From contig SZWC01004807.1 in NCBI GenBank assembly GCA_023375785.1, positions 78,604 through 142,603 on the forward strand: a stretch of 64,000 bases of DNA, in the 5' to 3' direction. Positions 33,520 through 47,245 of the stretch are shown piece by piece (within the stretch, counting starts at the first letter, position 1; each line of letters begins with the position of its first letter). Origin of the DNA: Penium margaritaceum. Lineage: Eukaryota; Streptophyta; Zygnematophyceae; Desmidiales; Peniaceae. Under the pieces are notes generated by a model that ran no database searches, had not been told where the DNA came from, and was given only the letters and a program-made list of their open reading frames with translations. Both the position numbers and the translations under genes were made by a program.

Positions 33520-36500
33520 ATGTTTTCAGACGAGGATGGTAAACAATTTGAGTTTTTGACGAGTTCAAATTTCTCTGTTGTTTTCTCCCCTCTCATTGAA
33601 CCTCATTTTGCACTTGCTGATCGACATTGCCCACTAAATCTTGCATCACCAGACGAGATGCACGACCGAACCTGCTTAGTGGTGGCAACACCAACCACTG
33701 TGCAAGAGTTGTGTAACACAGCGATTGAAGCAAACACCCTCAAAGCGATGAGTTCAATCACATTCGCAGTACCTTTAGTCGACGATTTCGACCCAGTGAA
33801 ATTTAAACACTGGAAGGTGCTGGCCGAATTCACACGTGCCCACAAGATGTGGACTCGAGTGGATGAATCATGGGAGTTGCGATGCCCGTCGTACAGATTC
33901 CGTGTTTATCACAAGCTCGGCTTACTGTCGTCGAGTCTGTTCACTCGGAAGAGTGGAGGCAGCATGACGATGCAGTTCAAAGGACACCTAGCTGGTGCTC
34001 CTGTGAACGTACTTGCTGACACTGGAGGGGACGACTCTTTTGTTAGCCTTGGCTTTACCCGACTGGTTGGCCTGAAGTACGAGCCATCGAATGGCGCAGT
34101 TGTTGTCGGTGACAACCGTACGGTACCCGTGATCGGTACTTGTGAAGCAAAAATTTGTATCCAAGGGTACACACAGAGTGTCACGTTGAAGGTACTCAAC
34201 CTTCTTGACCCGTTTGACGTGGTGCTAGGCGATCTCTGGCTCTGTCACAACAAGGCTCTAATGTGCTTTGAATCAAAGCGTTTGATCCTCCGAAAAGGAC
34301 AACGCCGCTTTACGTTGATTCCGAGTACGGAATTATCACCGACCCGACTCAAAGTCCATGCCAGCTTGTCTGCAATGCAGGTCAAGAGACGTATTCGACA
34401 AGGTTGTCGATACTTCTTGGCTCAGCTGCAGAAAGTGGAGGACGACGTNGAGTGTCACGTTGAAGGTACTCAACCTTCTTGACCCGTTTGACGTGGTGCT
34501 AGGCGATCCCTGGCTCCGTGACAACAAGGCTCTAATGTGCTTTGAATCAAAGCGTTTGATCCTCCGAAAAGGACAACGCCGCTTTACGTTGATTCCGAGT
34601 ACGGAATTATCACCGACCCGACTCAAAGTCCATGCCAGCTTGTCTGCAATGCAGGTCAAGAGACGTATTCGACAAGGTTGTTGATACTTCTTGGCTCAGC
34701 TGCAGAAAGGGGAGGACGACGTGACGGAAGACACGCCACAAGAGATCAGATCTCTATTGGCGGAGTTCTCGGATGTATTCCAAGACCCACCGGCTGGGCT
34801 TCCACCACGAAGACACATGGGCCACATGATTCCGCTGCAACCGGAGGCGACTCCTCCGTTCAGACCCATGTATTGCCTTAGTCCAGCAGAAAGGCGAGAG
34901 GCCGAACGCCAAATCAAAGAGTACCTTGCAAAAGGATGGATCGAGCCAAGTAGCTCGCCGTACGGTGCGCCGATCCTTTTTGTGAACAAAAAGGACGGTG
35001 GTTTACGCATGTGCGTGGATTACCGGGCGTTGAACAAGCTGACGGTGAAAAATCGATTCCCCTTACCGCGGATTGAGGACCTTTTTGACCAACTCCAAGG
35101 CGCAAAAGTATTTTCATCCTTGGATTTTTCTCAAGGGTACCATCAAATCTGCATCACGGAAGATGATGTGCCCAAAATCGCGTTTCGAACGCACATGGGA
35201 CACTATTAGTTCCGAGTGTTATGCTTCGGGCTTACAAATGCCCCAGCAACCTTCGAAGGAGAAATGAACCGAACGTTTGCCAAGCAACTCGGCCAATTTG
35301 TCTTGGTTTACCTGGATGACATCCTGGTTTTCTCCAAATCAATGGAAGAGCACATAGAACATCTGCGCGAAGTTGTCACAATCCTTCGGGAACAGAAGTT
35401 CTATGCGAAAGTGAGCAAGTGCAAGTTTGCACAAGGTGAGCTCGAATACCTCGGACACATCGTCGGCAAGGACGGCATCCGTGTTGACCCACAAAAAGTC
35501 CAAGCCGTTGTGGACTGGCCACGCCACAAAAATGTTGGGCAGATTTTATCTTTCCTCGGCCTTGCAAACTGCTTTCGACGGTTTATGCAAGGGTATTCGA
35601 CCTTGGTAGCACAGCTAACCAGGCTCACGCGAAAAGACGTGCGTTGGGAATAGACATCTGATTGCGAGAACGCTTTTCTCAAAGTCAAAGAGCTTCTATC
35701 CACAACGCCCATCCTAGCTCTTCCGGATCCATCGCAACCGTGGGAGGTTCGATGTGATGCGTCGGTAGTAGGACTTGGAGCCGTCCTCATGCAGAACGGT
35801 CACCCAGTTGCGTATGAGAGCTGAAAGCTCATCCCCGCGGAAACGCGCTACACGACTGGGGATCAAGAGCTCCTTGCGGTAGTACACGCTTTCAAGATGT
35901 GGCGTTGCTACCTCGAGGGTGCTGAAGGGGGTTGGACGGTTGTGACCGACCATAATCCATTGGTGTTTTTTCAAACGCAACCGAACCTGTCAAGACGACA
36001 GGCGCGTTGGAGCAAATACCTGAGTCGATTCTTGTTCACATGGGAATATCGGCCAGGAGGCATCAATGTGGCCGATCCACTAAGCCGACAGCCTGTGGAA
36101 ACTAAAGTAACCACCGAGGTCAGTGGGTGTTTTATGGCCATTACAACAACAACCGTACAACTACCACATCCCCCTGTACCTCTGCGGCAACCACCACGAG
36201 AGATTATCCATTACAACGGATTTGTAAACAGGATCCGGATGGGATACTGTGTGGATTCTTGGTTTCAGGACTCTCGAAATCTGGACGAGTACGGCTTGGT
36301 GGAGGCCGCAGGAATCTTCTGGCACGGAGAACAAGTTGTTGTGCCAAACTCGGGAGACCTTCGAGCAAAGGTTATCTCCCAGTTCCATGACCCGCCAGTC
36401 GCAGGTCACGTGGGACCCCGAAAGACCGGACAGGCACTCTCGGACCACTATTGGTGGCTAGGGTGGAGTGTCGATGTCCGTAAGTATTGCATGACATGCG

Positions 36501-37642
36501 ACCCGTGTCTTCGGAATAAGGCTAGCAACAAGACGCCTACTGGACTTCTCCAGCAGCTTCCCATTCCTGGGACTCCATGGGAGTGCGTCAGCATGGACTT
36601 CATTACTGGTCTTCCGGACAAGGCCCGTGGCCATGATGTAATACTAGTGGTTGTGGATCTTTTGACAAAGATGACACACTTCATTCCTACAACCACTGAT
36701 GTGAACACAGAGGAGACCGCTCGCCTCTTCTTTGAGGGTGTCGTAAAGTACCACGGCTTGCCGTTGCGCATTATCTCCGATCGAGATCGAAAATTTGCTA
36801 GTAAGTTCTGGCAAAAGATGCACGAGTACTTCGGCAGTGAGTCGCAAATGTCGACAGCATTTCACCCTCAAACTGACGGACAAACAGAGCGCATGAATCG
36901 CACTCTGGAGCAGATGCTTCGCATGTACGTGGACCCTGCCATGCATGATTGGGACGAATTCCTAGCACCGGCGGAGTTTGTGGTGAACAACTCGGTGAAC
37001 GAGTCCACAGAGTTCACACCGTTCGTGTTGAACAGTGGTCGGCATCCAGTTGTACCATCTTCATTGGTGAAGAGTGGGAGTACAGGAGGGCATGTCCCTT
37101 CTGCTCAAGCCTTTGCCGAGCGCATCGACTCCTTGTTACAGGAGGCGAAGGGTCACCTTCAAGCAGCTCAGCAGCGACAAAAGGCATGTGCCGACAAAGG
37201 TCGCCGGGAGGTGTCGTTTGACATCAGTGACAAAGTGTTGCTCAGCACAAAAACCCTTCGGTTGAAGTCGCCAGGGGCAAGAAAACTTCTACCGAAGTGG
37301 ATTGGGCCGTTTCCCATTGTGGCACGCATTGGGCCAGTGGCATACCGATTGCTACTTCCGCCGAGTATGAAGATACATGACGTGTTTCATGTGAGCCTGC
37401 TGGCTCCGTACACGGCAGAAGGAACCGTTCAGCCACCGCCAGCAGTCCTGACTGCCGACGGCCAATACGAGGTCCTTCGCCTACTCCAGCACCGAGAGCG
37501 TACTCTTCGGTCGCGCGTTGTCAGGGAGTACCTCGTTCATTTGGCCGGTTGTGGACCTGAACATAATTCATGGGAGCCCGAATCTCGGTTTGCCCACAGG
37601 GGTGGTCAACGAGTATTGGAGCGAGCTTGCAGCTCGCACTGA
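33520..37642 (+). pseudogene. G3 pol region with chromodomain-like end (fossil)
   Basis: Retropepsin part with VLADTGGDDSFVS (about 34010). Reverse transcriptase with [20 protein letters not shown] and the catalytic VYLDDILVFS (about 35310). RNase H with WRCYLEGAEGGWTVVTDHNP and LSRRQARWSKYL (about 35900-36030). Integrase with an HHCC-like zinc region (about 36400-36530) and DRDRKFASKFW, FHPQTDGQTERMNRTLEQML (about 36790-36920). The C-terminus has IHDVFHVSLLAPY and a chromodomain-like segment ending HNSWEPESRF (about 37460-37600), which in chromoviruses binds marked chromatin and steers integration. A 274-bp near-identical duplication occurs at 34176/34450 across a single N. Mostly open, with a few breaks. 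Confidence 0.88.
34176..34722 (+). repeat. 274-bp tandem duplication at an assembly join
   Basis: 34176-34448 and 34450-34722 are the same sequence with only a handful of differences, separated by a single N at 34449. The position at an N suggests two overlapping contig ends or alleles placed side by side rather than a biological tandem repeat. Confidence 0.85.
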
Positions 37643-37942
37643 TCGACGCGTGGCAGGAGGTACCACCTGAACGCGGGAAAAGTGAGCAACATTCCCACAG
37701 GGCAACATTCATGGACTGCGACCATAGGAGGTTGGGGACGCCCAACATGGTTGTCGCGCGGACGCTCCAGCCTAAAGGGGGGAGGCCACTAGCCGTGCTG
37801 ACCTACAAGCTGCAGCTTAGGTCTAAGTACCATGCAGGTGTTCATGTTTAGCTGGTGATTGAAATTATTAATTTTCTTTCACAATGTTGATGACTCACTG
37901 ACTGACAATCCTACTTGTTCATGAACCGGGACGGTTCATAAT

Positions 37943-37955
37943 AAGTGGGGAGGAA
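37943..37955 (+). other. Polypurine tract of G3
   Basis: AAGTGGGGAGGAA directly before the 3' LTR at 37956, the expected plus-strand priming site of an LTR element. Confidence 0.85.
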
Positions 37956-38655
37956 TGTAGCGGGAGGGCCGGTTCGGCCCTCCCACCTCGCTGAAGCGAG
38001 GGGTGGTTGCGCACCACCCCTCGCGTCAGCGAGGGCTGGCCGGCGGTCAGCACTTCGCTTGCCGCCGGCTAGCTCGCTGCCGGCCGGCTGGACGGCCGGC
38101 GGCCGGCCAAGTGACCGGCTGGCCACCGGCCGGCTAGCCACCAGCCGCCGATCGCGGCCTCAGCCCGATCGGCGGCTGAGAGGCCACGAGGGCCTCGAGG
38201 GCGAGGCCTCGTGGCCTCGTGCCCTCGCCCCCCCCTCACCCTCCTTGCAAACGAGCAAGAGAGGACGAGGGATAGGGGTAGCGAGGGTGAGGTCGAAATA
38301 AACTGGCGCGAAATTGCCAGCGTGCCTCGCACACGACGATTTCGCACCAGGACGACAAAACGTATATCGAAGTTCGTTTACGACGAACTTCGACATAAAA
38401 CAAACAACATAACTCGTGCGAACACACGAGTTCGAGGTAAAAACCCCCGGTTTGGGTCCCAAAACCAGGGGTTTGGTTAAAAACGGAAATGGGCCTCCGG
38501 AGACTCGAAATATTTGAGTCTCCCTGCTCTGGGTCGTTGATGACGATTGCCCCTCAGTCTTGCGAAGGGGGTAAACCCCTGACGCGGACTGAGAACGCCA
38601 TTCTGCGAACTCCGACGACGACTTCAGAGCAGGAGCTGGAGACTCGCCCGTTACA
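37956..38655 (+). repeat. 3' LTR of G3
   Basis: Matches 25205-25903 with about 5-6 percent differences by eye. Some hairpin arms seen in the 5' LTR are less well paired here, for example the GGCGGCCAGC arm. Confidence 0.92.
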
Positions 38656-41271
38656 CCTGTACTATTTGTGAAAAATAAAACTGGTGAGATGCAGATGTGG
38701 GTGGACTACCGAGAGTTGAACAAATCTACCATCAAGAACCGCTACCCCCTTCCCCGAGCCGACAAACTTTTTGACCAACTCCGAGGGGCTCAAATTATCA
38801 CCAAAATTGACCTACGTAGCAGATATCATCAGATTCACGTAGCAGACACTGACATCAAGATGACAGTGTCTCAAACTCGCTATGGACATTTCAAGTTCAC
38901 GGTATTGCCGTTCAAACTTACAAGTGTACTGGCGACGTTCATGGCAGCGATGAACATCATTTTCCGCCAGTACCTCGATAACTTTGTTGTGGTGTATCTC
39001 GATGACATCCTGGTGTATATCCACGTCCCAGAGGAGCCCGATGGACATCTTAGAAAAGTTCTTGAAGTTTTACAAAGAGGGAAAGTTTTTGGAAAACTCT
39101 AGAAGTGCCACTTTGGTCATCGTTCGATCGAGTTTTTGGGTCACGTCATCAACGGCGGACAGATCACCATGGATAAGAAAAAGTGGCAACAGTCACTGAT
39201 AGGCCGACGCCAACCAATGTTTGAGACATTCAAGTTTTTCTCGGCTTCTGTAATTACTACTGGCGCTTTGTACGGGATTGCACCAAAGTGTCAGTGCCTC
39301 TCTCCAATGTCACTTAAAAAGAGAATGAGTGGAGGTGGGGAGATAGTGAACAAGAAGCATTTACCGCTTTGCGGAACGCTCTGTGGTGCAAGCCCTATGA
39401 TTAGCTGATCCAAAAGTTGACTATGTCATAGCTACAGATGTCTCAGATTGGGCCATCGGTGCGGTCCTCCTATAAGACCATGGTAATGCAGAACAACCAG
39501 TCACATACATGTCAAGAAAACTGCATGAACCGGAACTCAACTACACCGTACACGAGAAGGAGATGCTCGCGGTCGTACATGAATTTAAGACATGGTAGTA
39601 CTATCTGGAATGCTGTTGATGCATCGTGCGCACCGACCACCATGCGCTGAAATACTTGAAGACGCTGCCAAACCTCAGTCGACGTCAAACCCGATGGATG
39701 CTGTTTCTTCGATCTGGGTTCAACTATGATATTGAGTACCGGCCAGGAAAAACCAACCCGGTAAATGCGCTCAGTTGCCGACCAGATCTGATGGCTGAGG
39801 AAGCAATGCTACAGCTGCTGTGAGATCCGCATCTTGAATAGTTGTTCACACAAGGCTACAACCAGCATGGCGGATACGACAAAGAAGAATTCTGGTACGA
39901 CACACCCTATTGGTGGCGACGATTTACTAGTCCGGTGGTCGTTTCTCCGAACGATGAACTTCGTTGCATGCCGCTCAATGAGTGGCATGACACTAATCCA
40001 AGTGGACATTTTGGAGAAGACAAAACACTGAAGAAGCTAGTGAAACACTACTGGTGGGACAGGATGTAATCCAACGTGGCCAACTTCTGCAAATCTTGCG
40101 ACACGTGTCAGCAACAAAAATCTCGTTGTACACGACCACCCGGATATCTGTAGTCGCTCTCCGTTCTGACGGAACCGTGGACCAACATCTCGATGAACTT
40201 TGTCACAGGACTACCAGTCACAGACGAGGGATATGACGCAATCCTTGTGGTTGTTGACAGGTTATCCAAAATGTCGCATGTTACTCTGACTACGACCACC
40301 ATCACCACCAAGGGAACAGCGCGGCTGTTTTTCTATTACATCTTGCGGCTACACGGTGTACCAAGAACCATCACGAGCGACAGAGACGGTCAATTCACCA
40401 GTCGTTTTTGGTGCAAACTGATGACTCGCTACGGTAATCGGATCTAGGTTTCAACGGCGTTCCATCCTCAAACAGACGGCCAAACCGAGTCGACTAACAA
40501 AAAATTTGAACAATTTCTCCAAACAATATACAAACCTCATGGAACGGACTGGGCACAAAAAATCCCAAGTGCCAAAATCGAATGTAATTCAGTGTTCTCC
40601 ACCGCAACGGGTAAAAATCTATTTGAAGTGGTGTATGACAAACTTTCCTCCACACCAGCCGGACTACACAGCCAGAGCAACAATCCCGGGGTTGACGTCC
40701 AACGCCGTAACTTCTCCACCATCTGGGATGAAACAAGACAACACACAAGTGGCGAAGACACAAGAGTCGATGAAACGAGCAGCTGACCAACATTGTAGCA
40801 ACGATGGTTTTGCCGTCGGCGAAAAAATTCTTCACAGCTCGAACAACTTCAAACTCTGTGGAGCCAACTGTTCAAAGCTCAAACCCCGATGGTTGGGACC
40901 GTTTGAGATCGAGCGCATGCAAACCCCCATGGTTCCATGGCTCAAACTCCCCGACACTATGCACGCGCATCTAGTGTTTCATAACAGCAGACTCAAGCAC
41001 AATCGAGACCCCGGAGGAAACTTCCCCGGCACGGATGTACCTCCCCCTCCTCCTGTCCAAGTGGACGAGGATACAGAGCACGTCATCGAGGACATCCTCG
41101 GCCATCACTAATGTGGAAAAGTTACAGAATATCCTGTCAAGTGGTATGGCTACAACGCCGCGCATAATTGCTAGGAATTCTATGACAACCCTCAAAACGT
41201 TGATCACCTGATTGACGGCTCTTACCGCCGTCATAGGGCCACATCTGTACGTGTTCCAGGATGTCGCAGCT
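38656..41271 (+). pseudogene. G2 pol region with chromodomain (fossil)
   Basis: Resumes G2 after G3. Reverse transcriptase words are VDYRELNKSTIKNRYPLPRA, LRSRYHQIHVAD and VVYLDDILVY (about 38700-39020). RNase H has TDHHALKYLKTLPNLSRRQT (about 39630-39690) and the following word DIEYRPGKTNPVNAL. The integrase core is around 40190-40480 (VTGLPVTDEGYDAILVVVDR and AFHPQTDGQTES type words). The C-terminus has WLGPFEIERM and LVFHNSRLKH. A chromodomain at about 41060-41240 has DEDTEHVIEDILGHH and EYPVKWYGYNAAHN. Heavily broken. Confidence 0.85.
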
Positions 41272-41289
41272 AAAAGGGGAAGGGGGAAG
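41272..41289 (+). other. Polypurine tract of G2
   Basis: An unbroken purine run (AAAAGGGGAAGGGGGAAG) directly before the LTR start TGTTACGTACTAG at 41290. Confidence 0.85.
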
Positions 41290-41469
41290 TGTTACGTACT
41301 AGACGTACACGAGTCCCTTATCTTTCTGAGAGGGCATTTCTGTCAATCTACAAACAGCCCATCATGCATCAAGAGCTTGATTTTCACTGAGACGGTCGAG
41401 GGCAATTCGGGCAACTGCCCTCGTCCTCCGAGGAACCTTTGGTCGACTTGCCGACACATCGAGAAGTAC
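41290..41469 (+). repeat. First part of the G2 3' LTR, split by G4
   Basis: The first 180 bases of an LTR of the G2 family, ending CACATCGAGAAGTAC. A second LTR start follows immediately at 41470. The LTR position where it stops is the position where the piece at about 59197 resumes, so a nested insertion into the 3' LTR is the simplest reading. Confidence 0.65.
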
Positions 41470-44400
41470 TGTTACGTACCAGACGTGTACGAGTCCCTAA
41501 TATTTCCGAGTGGGCATTTTTTTCATTACACAAATAGCACACCATGCGTCGAGACCTTGATTTTCACTTCGATGATCGAGGGCAATTCAGCCAAATGCCC
41601 TCGCCCTCCGGCGAACCTTCTCACGTCTTCTGAAAACTCTGACCACTTTGGAGAATCATCGACAAATTTGTCACGGCCTTAGTTTATGAAGATGCATCTC
41701 GCATCTTTGCCATTGACCCTTGAAGCCCCATGACTTCTTGGTGGAGCTTCTCAAATCCGACCACTCACGAAGTTACTCCTCATGCGTCGCTTGACGATGG
41801 ACTCAACGACCCAGACTATACCCCATTTGTAACTCGACACTTTTATACATATGTTTGATCATTTTGACACTTGTCAGTAAAGTACACTTACCGCTAAAAG
41901 CAGATTGCTCAAGTGTCCCAAATTCTCGATCATATTCTGCTTCGTAACTTCTACCTGTTCACCATCTATGCTCTGCTCGGCACAACACTTTAGATCAAAG
42001 CGCAGCGGTGTTGGAGAGGCATCCGACTACTTTACCCATCCGGAGGACTACCTTGAAGAAGCCGTCAGCGCATCTTGCATGTCAAGACTTTGCAGACTTC
42101 GTAACCATGACGTGAAGCGGGCGAGTGCACTCAGCAGCGACCAACAGCTGTTAAGCGATGACTTTGGCGATGGAGGAGCACAACGTACCTATGCACGCAA
42201 ACCCTGAATTGATAGCAAACGCTGGCGTGATAGGCTACGCAAAATCTCGATCAACCCCTATGACTTCAAAGACCAATCTTGTCGCAGATCCAACGGCGCC
42301 CCTACTGATAGCAAGACAGCAAGAAGGACAGGTGGCACCGGACGACAGGTACGGATCAACGAGGAACTGGCAAACCGTTCCTTTGCATTTGAGGGAATTA
42401 GCAACCATCTGCTCCAACAGCTCAACGTTATGATGGAGGCTCTTCGTAGAGCACGTGCATGAGAGGTAGTGCTCGTCGAGAGAAGTACCCATCTCTTGAG
42501 CAAACCTAAGATTCTCCTGGCCCCTCCCAAACCGTTCAATCTTGCAAACTCAAAGGCACCAATGGATTGGATGTGGTTGATGAGTCTGGAGGTGTATTTC
42601 ACCGCTGCCAGGGTCAACAACAATCGAAAGAAAATTGACCTCGCGGCCGTGCTTTTGCGTGGCACAAGACTAAGTTGGTTGTCCGATCTAAAGACCATCC
42701 AACGGCAGTAGGAGACCACCAGGACCTCATCAACGACAAACGACACCCGTCTCCTGTCACCAACCATAGGCGTTCTACCCTTTGAGCAGATCAACCAGTG
42801 ATGACAAGACGTGTAGATACCGTGAACCGACTAGAACGAGTTCTTACGCTCGATGCTTGCATAATTTGGATGGCTGAACAAGAAGTTTGATGCTCGGTAC
42901 AAGCTCCAGCATCTCCATCAGCAGTCCAGCATGAGGTAGTACACAAGGAGATTCTGCAAGATCATCATTGGTACAGACATCGCCCCTAATGAGCTTTATT
43001 TACACTAAAACAACAGCCTCAAACAAGACATCCAACAAGCAATTGCCATTTATGGCATCCAAAATGACTTGTCGTGTATTGTTGCATCAACCAAAAGGAT
43101 TGATAGCGTCGACTACAATGCTCGGATCTAGGAATCCTATGGCTGGAGACCTCCCTACCACCATTGTTGTGGAAATGGATAACGCCAGTCAAGGGACTCC
43201 TTGACTTGGATGGAAGTGGATGCCATCGACTAGAGGGATAAGCATACCTGCTACAACTACGAAAAAATTGGACACATTGCTCGCAAATGCTGAAGCAGGG
43301 AGTAGGCCATAAAGGGGGAGAAGTCGTAGAAAATGAGTCAGCAAACGGCAAAGGGCAGTAGTGAAAGGCACGACTCTTGCCTGTAAGGAGCAATCTGTCC
43401 TAAGTGAGTGCCCATCTGAACAGCCTACGATACCGCAAAGGTTTCCGAGATCGCACACTTCAACAAGGGGTACAAGGACGACCAACCGGCGATACTGCTA
43501 AGAGTGTAACCTCAAGGATGCAAAAGTTGTAGAATGGTACCGACACTGTTGAATGGAGGAGCTTCTCACAGTTTCTCAAGCAATGACATGGTTTGCAAGC
43601 TGGGTTTGCAGACCAAACCAGGGATGCTTGTAGGAAAAACCGTTGACGGGAGACTGCAAATACGGAGGATCTGAGAACCACTATGACTACAAGTGGGAGA
43701 TCTAGGGGATGTAACGATTTGGAGATCCTGTCTAATGAGTGACCATTAAATCATTCTCCGATGATGTTTCCTATACCAAATAATCTGCAGGTAAACTAGT
43801 ACAACGGCGAAGTCTACATGGAAATCGACGGTGCCAAGCGACATCTTCTGCACGTGGGATGGAAGACAACAACTAAAGTAGCAGAGGTGGAAGCAACATG
43901 GGAAGCCGTGGTAGCCGAAAAGCGACAACCTGTGCAGACGATACCGCTTAACATGGCCAAGTGCTGCATATGACAAGGAGCTTGTGTGCGGCTCATACAT
44001 CTTGAGCCAATGGAGGAAGCGGAAGTGATAGCAGCTGACTCATCATCCTCATCAGCCTCATCAGCCTCATCAGCCTCATCGGCATCAACAAAGTTCGCGA
44101 TGGTACTGGAAGATTTCACAACACTCATCCAAGAGTTTGCCAAAATTTTCCCCCACAAACTCCCAAAAATCCTACCACCTAAACGAGACATCGACCATCG
44201 CATTGACCTGAAACCGGGCAGCCGACCCACAGGTTGAGGGGCCTATCGGATGAGCAATCACAAACTGACCGAGTTGAAGAAGCAACCCGACGAGATGCTC
44301 AGGGGTTCATCCGCCCATCCAGGTCTCAGTACGTTGCACCCGTACTAAAAGTGAAAAAGAAAACTGGTGAAAATCGGATGTGTGTGGACTACCAGGCATT

Positions 44401-47245
44401 GAACAACACTACCATCAAGAACTGTTAACCTATCGCCGGATCGGTGGACTTTTTGACCAACTCCAACTGGAGGGGCTGGAATTTTCATCAGAATTGAATC
44501 ATGTAGTGGTTATCTCCAGATTTGCGTGGCGGACGTCGACATCAAGAAGTCGGTGTTCCAAACTCGTTACCGGTATTTTGACTTTCATGGCAGCTATGAA
44601 CAGCATTTTATGCCCCTACCTTGACGATTTTACCGTGGTGTACCTCGACGACATCCTGGTGTACAGCCGCACCCCGAAGGAGCACGATGGACATCTATGA
44701 AAAGTTCTCGACGTTTTAAACAGAGAGAAATGTTTTGGAAAAGTCTCCAAATGTGACTTGGTCACCGTTCGATCAAGTTTTTGGGTCACGTCATCAACGG
44801 CGGACAAATCTCCATGGATCTGAAGAAGTTGGCAGCAGTCACTAATTGGCCGACGCCGACAAACGTTTGAGACGTTCAAGTTTTCTTTGACTTCTGCAAT
44901 TACTACCGGCGTTTCGTGCGAGATTACGCCCCAGTGTCAACGCCTCTCTCCGACCTCACTCAAAAGAAAATGAGTGGCGGTTGGGAGACATCAAACAAGA
45001 AGCATTCACCGCTTTGCGGAACGCTCTGACCTTGGCTTCAGCCCTACAATTAGTTGCTCCAATGGTCGACTATGTCATGGCTACGGACGCCTCAGAAAGA
45101 GCAATTGGTGTGGTCCTCCTGCAAGACCATGGTAACGGAGAACAACTAGGCATATACATGTCATGTAAACTGTGTGGACCGAAACTCAACTACAATAAAA
45201 AAAAAGGAGATGCTGGAGGTTACACATGCATTTACGACATGTCGGTGGTATCTCTTGTGCCGCGAATGCATTGTACGCACCGACCACCATGCGCTGAAAC
45301 ATTTGAAGACGCAGCGGAACCTCAATTGACGTCAAACCTGATGTATGGAGTTCCTTGAGTCCGGGTTCGACTATGATGTTGAGTACCGGCCAGGCAAAAC
45401 CAACCCATGAGACGCGCTCATCCGCAGACCAGATCTGATGGCTGAGGCAGCAACGCTACAGCTGGAGCGAGACTCGTATCTTGAGCAGTTGTTCACACGA
45501 GGATATGACCAGCGTGGCGGATACGACAAGGAAGAATTCCGGTTTGATGCACCATATTGGAGGCAACGATTCACTCGACAGGTGGTCGTTCACACGAACA
45601 ATGAACTCTGCTGCATGTTGGTCCAAGAGTACCTTGACACTGGTCAGGTGGACGTTTTGGAGAAGACAAGACGCTGAAGAAGCTAGCGAAAGACTACTGG
45701 TGGGACAAGATGCAATTTGACATGGCCAACGTCTGCAAATCCTGCGACAGGTGTCAGCGACAAGAATCCCGTCGCACACGGCCACCCGGACTTCTACAAC
45801 CGCTCCCCATTTTGACGGAACCGTGGAACGACATCTCTATGGACTTCGTCACAAGACTACGAGTCACACCCGAGGGATGTAACGTAATCCTCATGGTTGT
45901 TAACAGGTTTTCCAAAATGTCTCATTTTATTCTGACCACGACCAACGTCACCGCAGAAGGCGGCTACATGTCATTCTGAGAACCATCACGAGCAAAAGAG
46001 ACTGTTGATTGACTAGCCGTTCGGGCAAAAACTGATGACTCGCTACAGCAGTCGGATTCAGCTGTCAATGGCGTTCCATCCTCAAAATGACGGCCAAACC
46101 AAGAAGACCAATCAAACGCTTCAATAACATTCCCGAGGATTGTACGAACCTCATGGGACGGACTGGGCACGAAAACTCCCGAGCGCCAAAATCGCATATA
46201 CCGTGCTGCCATGCATATTCATCCATGATAAGTATTGTATCCCGCTCAAGCGTACCATAAGTAATTCTTTGTTCGATGGATGAATTCCTATTGAAATTCT
46301 GTCATGGACAAGATGTTTCGCTCATTGAGTTGCTTAAAGCATTCCTTGGTCAATCGGGTTCAAAACCAGAGCAAAGGGATTGGTACAACATTTTAAAATG
46401 ATTAAGTCAACACATGTTCGAGCGCAGAACCAGCGAGCACAATAAAGCAAACTAAAGCAGCTCAAGGCGCGATGATGTCTTCGTCTTCAGGGATGACGCA
46501 CTCCTTGAAGTGAAGGCTGTCGGGATCAACAGCCTCCTCGGCAGCATCTTTGCAAAACGCGCTCTCCAAGAAGATGTCAAACCCACAGGCAGACCAGGCC
46601 CGCTTCACTAGGGGAATGCTGGCACGGAGCTTGCACTAGGACTGCAGGACCCAAGTCAAACCAACGTTTTGCATCCTAGGCGTGCAGACGTCTAGCTTTC
46701 CATGCGCGGCAAGGCTAGCGCGCACTTCGTCGGCGGACCACTCAAGGTAGAATGTCTTTATGGCTGCTTTGGAAGGCCTTTGCAACACAACATCTGCCGG
46801 CTGTGCCTTGGACGTGTAGCCGGTAGGGATGAAGAGGAGGCACAACCACTTGTAGTTCATCCGGATGAAGCACGGAGCTTGGTCGAGGTGTGGGCCGGCC
46901 ATGCGTCCAGCAGCAAGATGAGCTTCTACTTTCCCCCTTCCTTTTCTCGGACAGCACACTGCTGCATGTACCATGGGCTGATGACATGCGTGATCCACTT
47001 GCGAGTGGTGCGCACATTGGCCCAATAGTTGTCGGTGTTGGTGACATGGAATCCACAGTCCTCTTCCGCTATCCCCAAATTCGCGTTGTCCGGGTGGCAT
47101 CATTGTGTCTTTCCAGCGTAGATGAGCTGGAGGGGGAGGAGATGACCAGCCATGCTTGACACAACAAGGGCAGTGATCTGCCTCATTTCATCCATGGCTT
47201 GGACGGCGACCTCCTTCGAAGCGGATGGCGCATAAATGTGGTCAC

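Larger units (their letters stand above)
25205..38655 (+). mobile_element. Ty3/gypsy chromovirus G3, nested in G2 and carrying hAT
   Basis: LTRs at 25205-25903 and 37956-38655 are flanked by the identical 5-bp target duplication cctgt (25200-25204 and 38656-38660). Without the hAT insertion (25912-30741) the element is about 8.6 kb. Order on the plus strand: primer site TGGTATCAGAGCC (split by hAT), leader, gag (31573-33466), protease (about 33950-34260), reverse transcriptase (about 34970-35500), RNase H, integrase (about 36370-37100), chromodomain-like end (about 37460-37600), polypurine tract (37943-37955). The two LTRs differ at roughly 5-6 percent of sites by my hand alignment. At typical land-plant rates that means a few million years, uncalibrated. 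It looks nearly whole, with only a few breaks. Confidence 0.92.
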
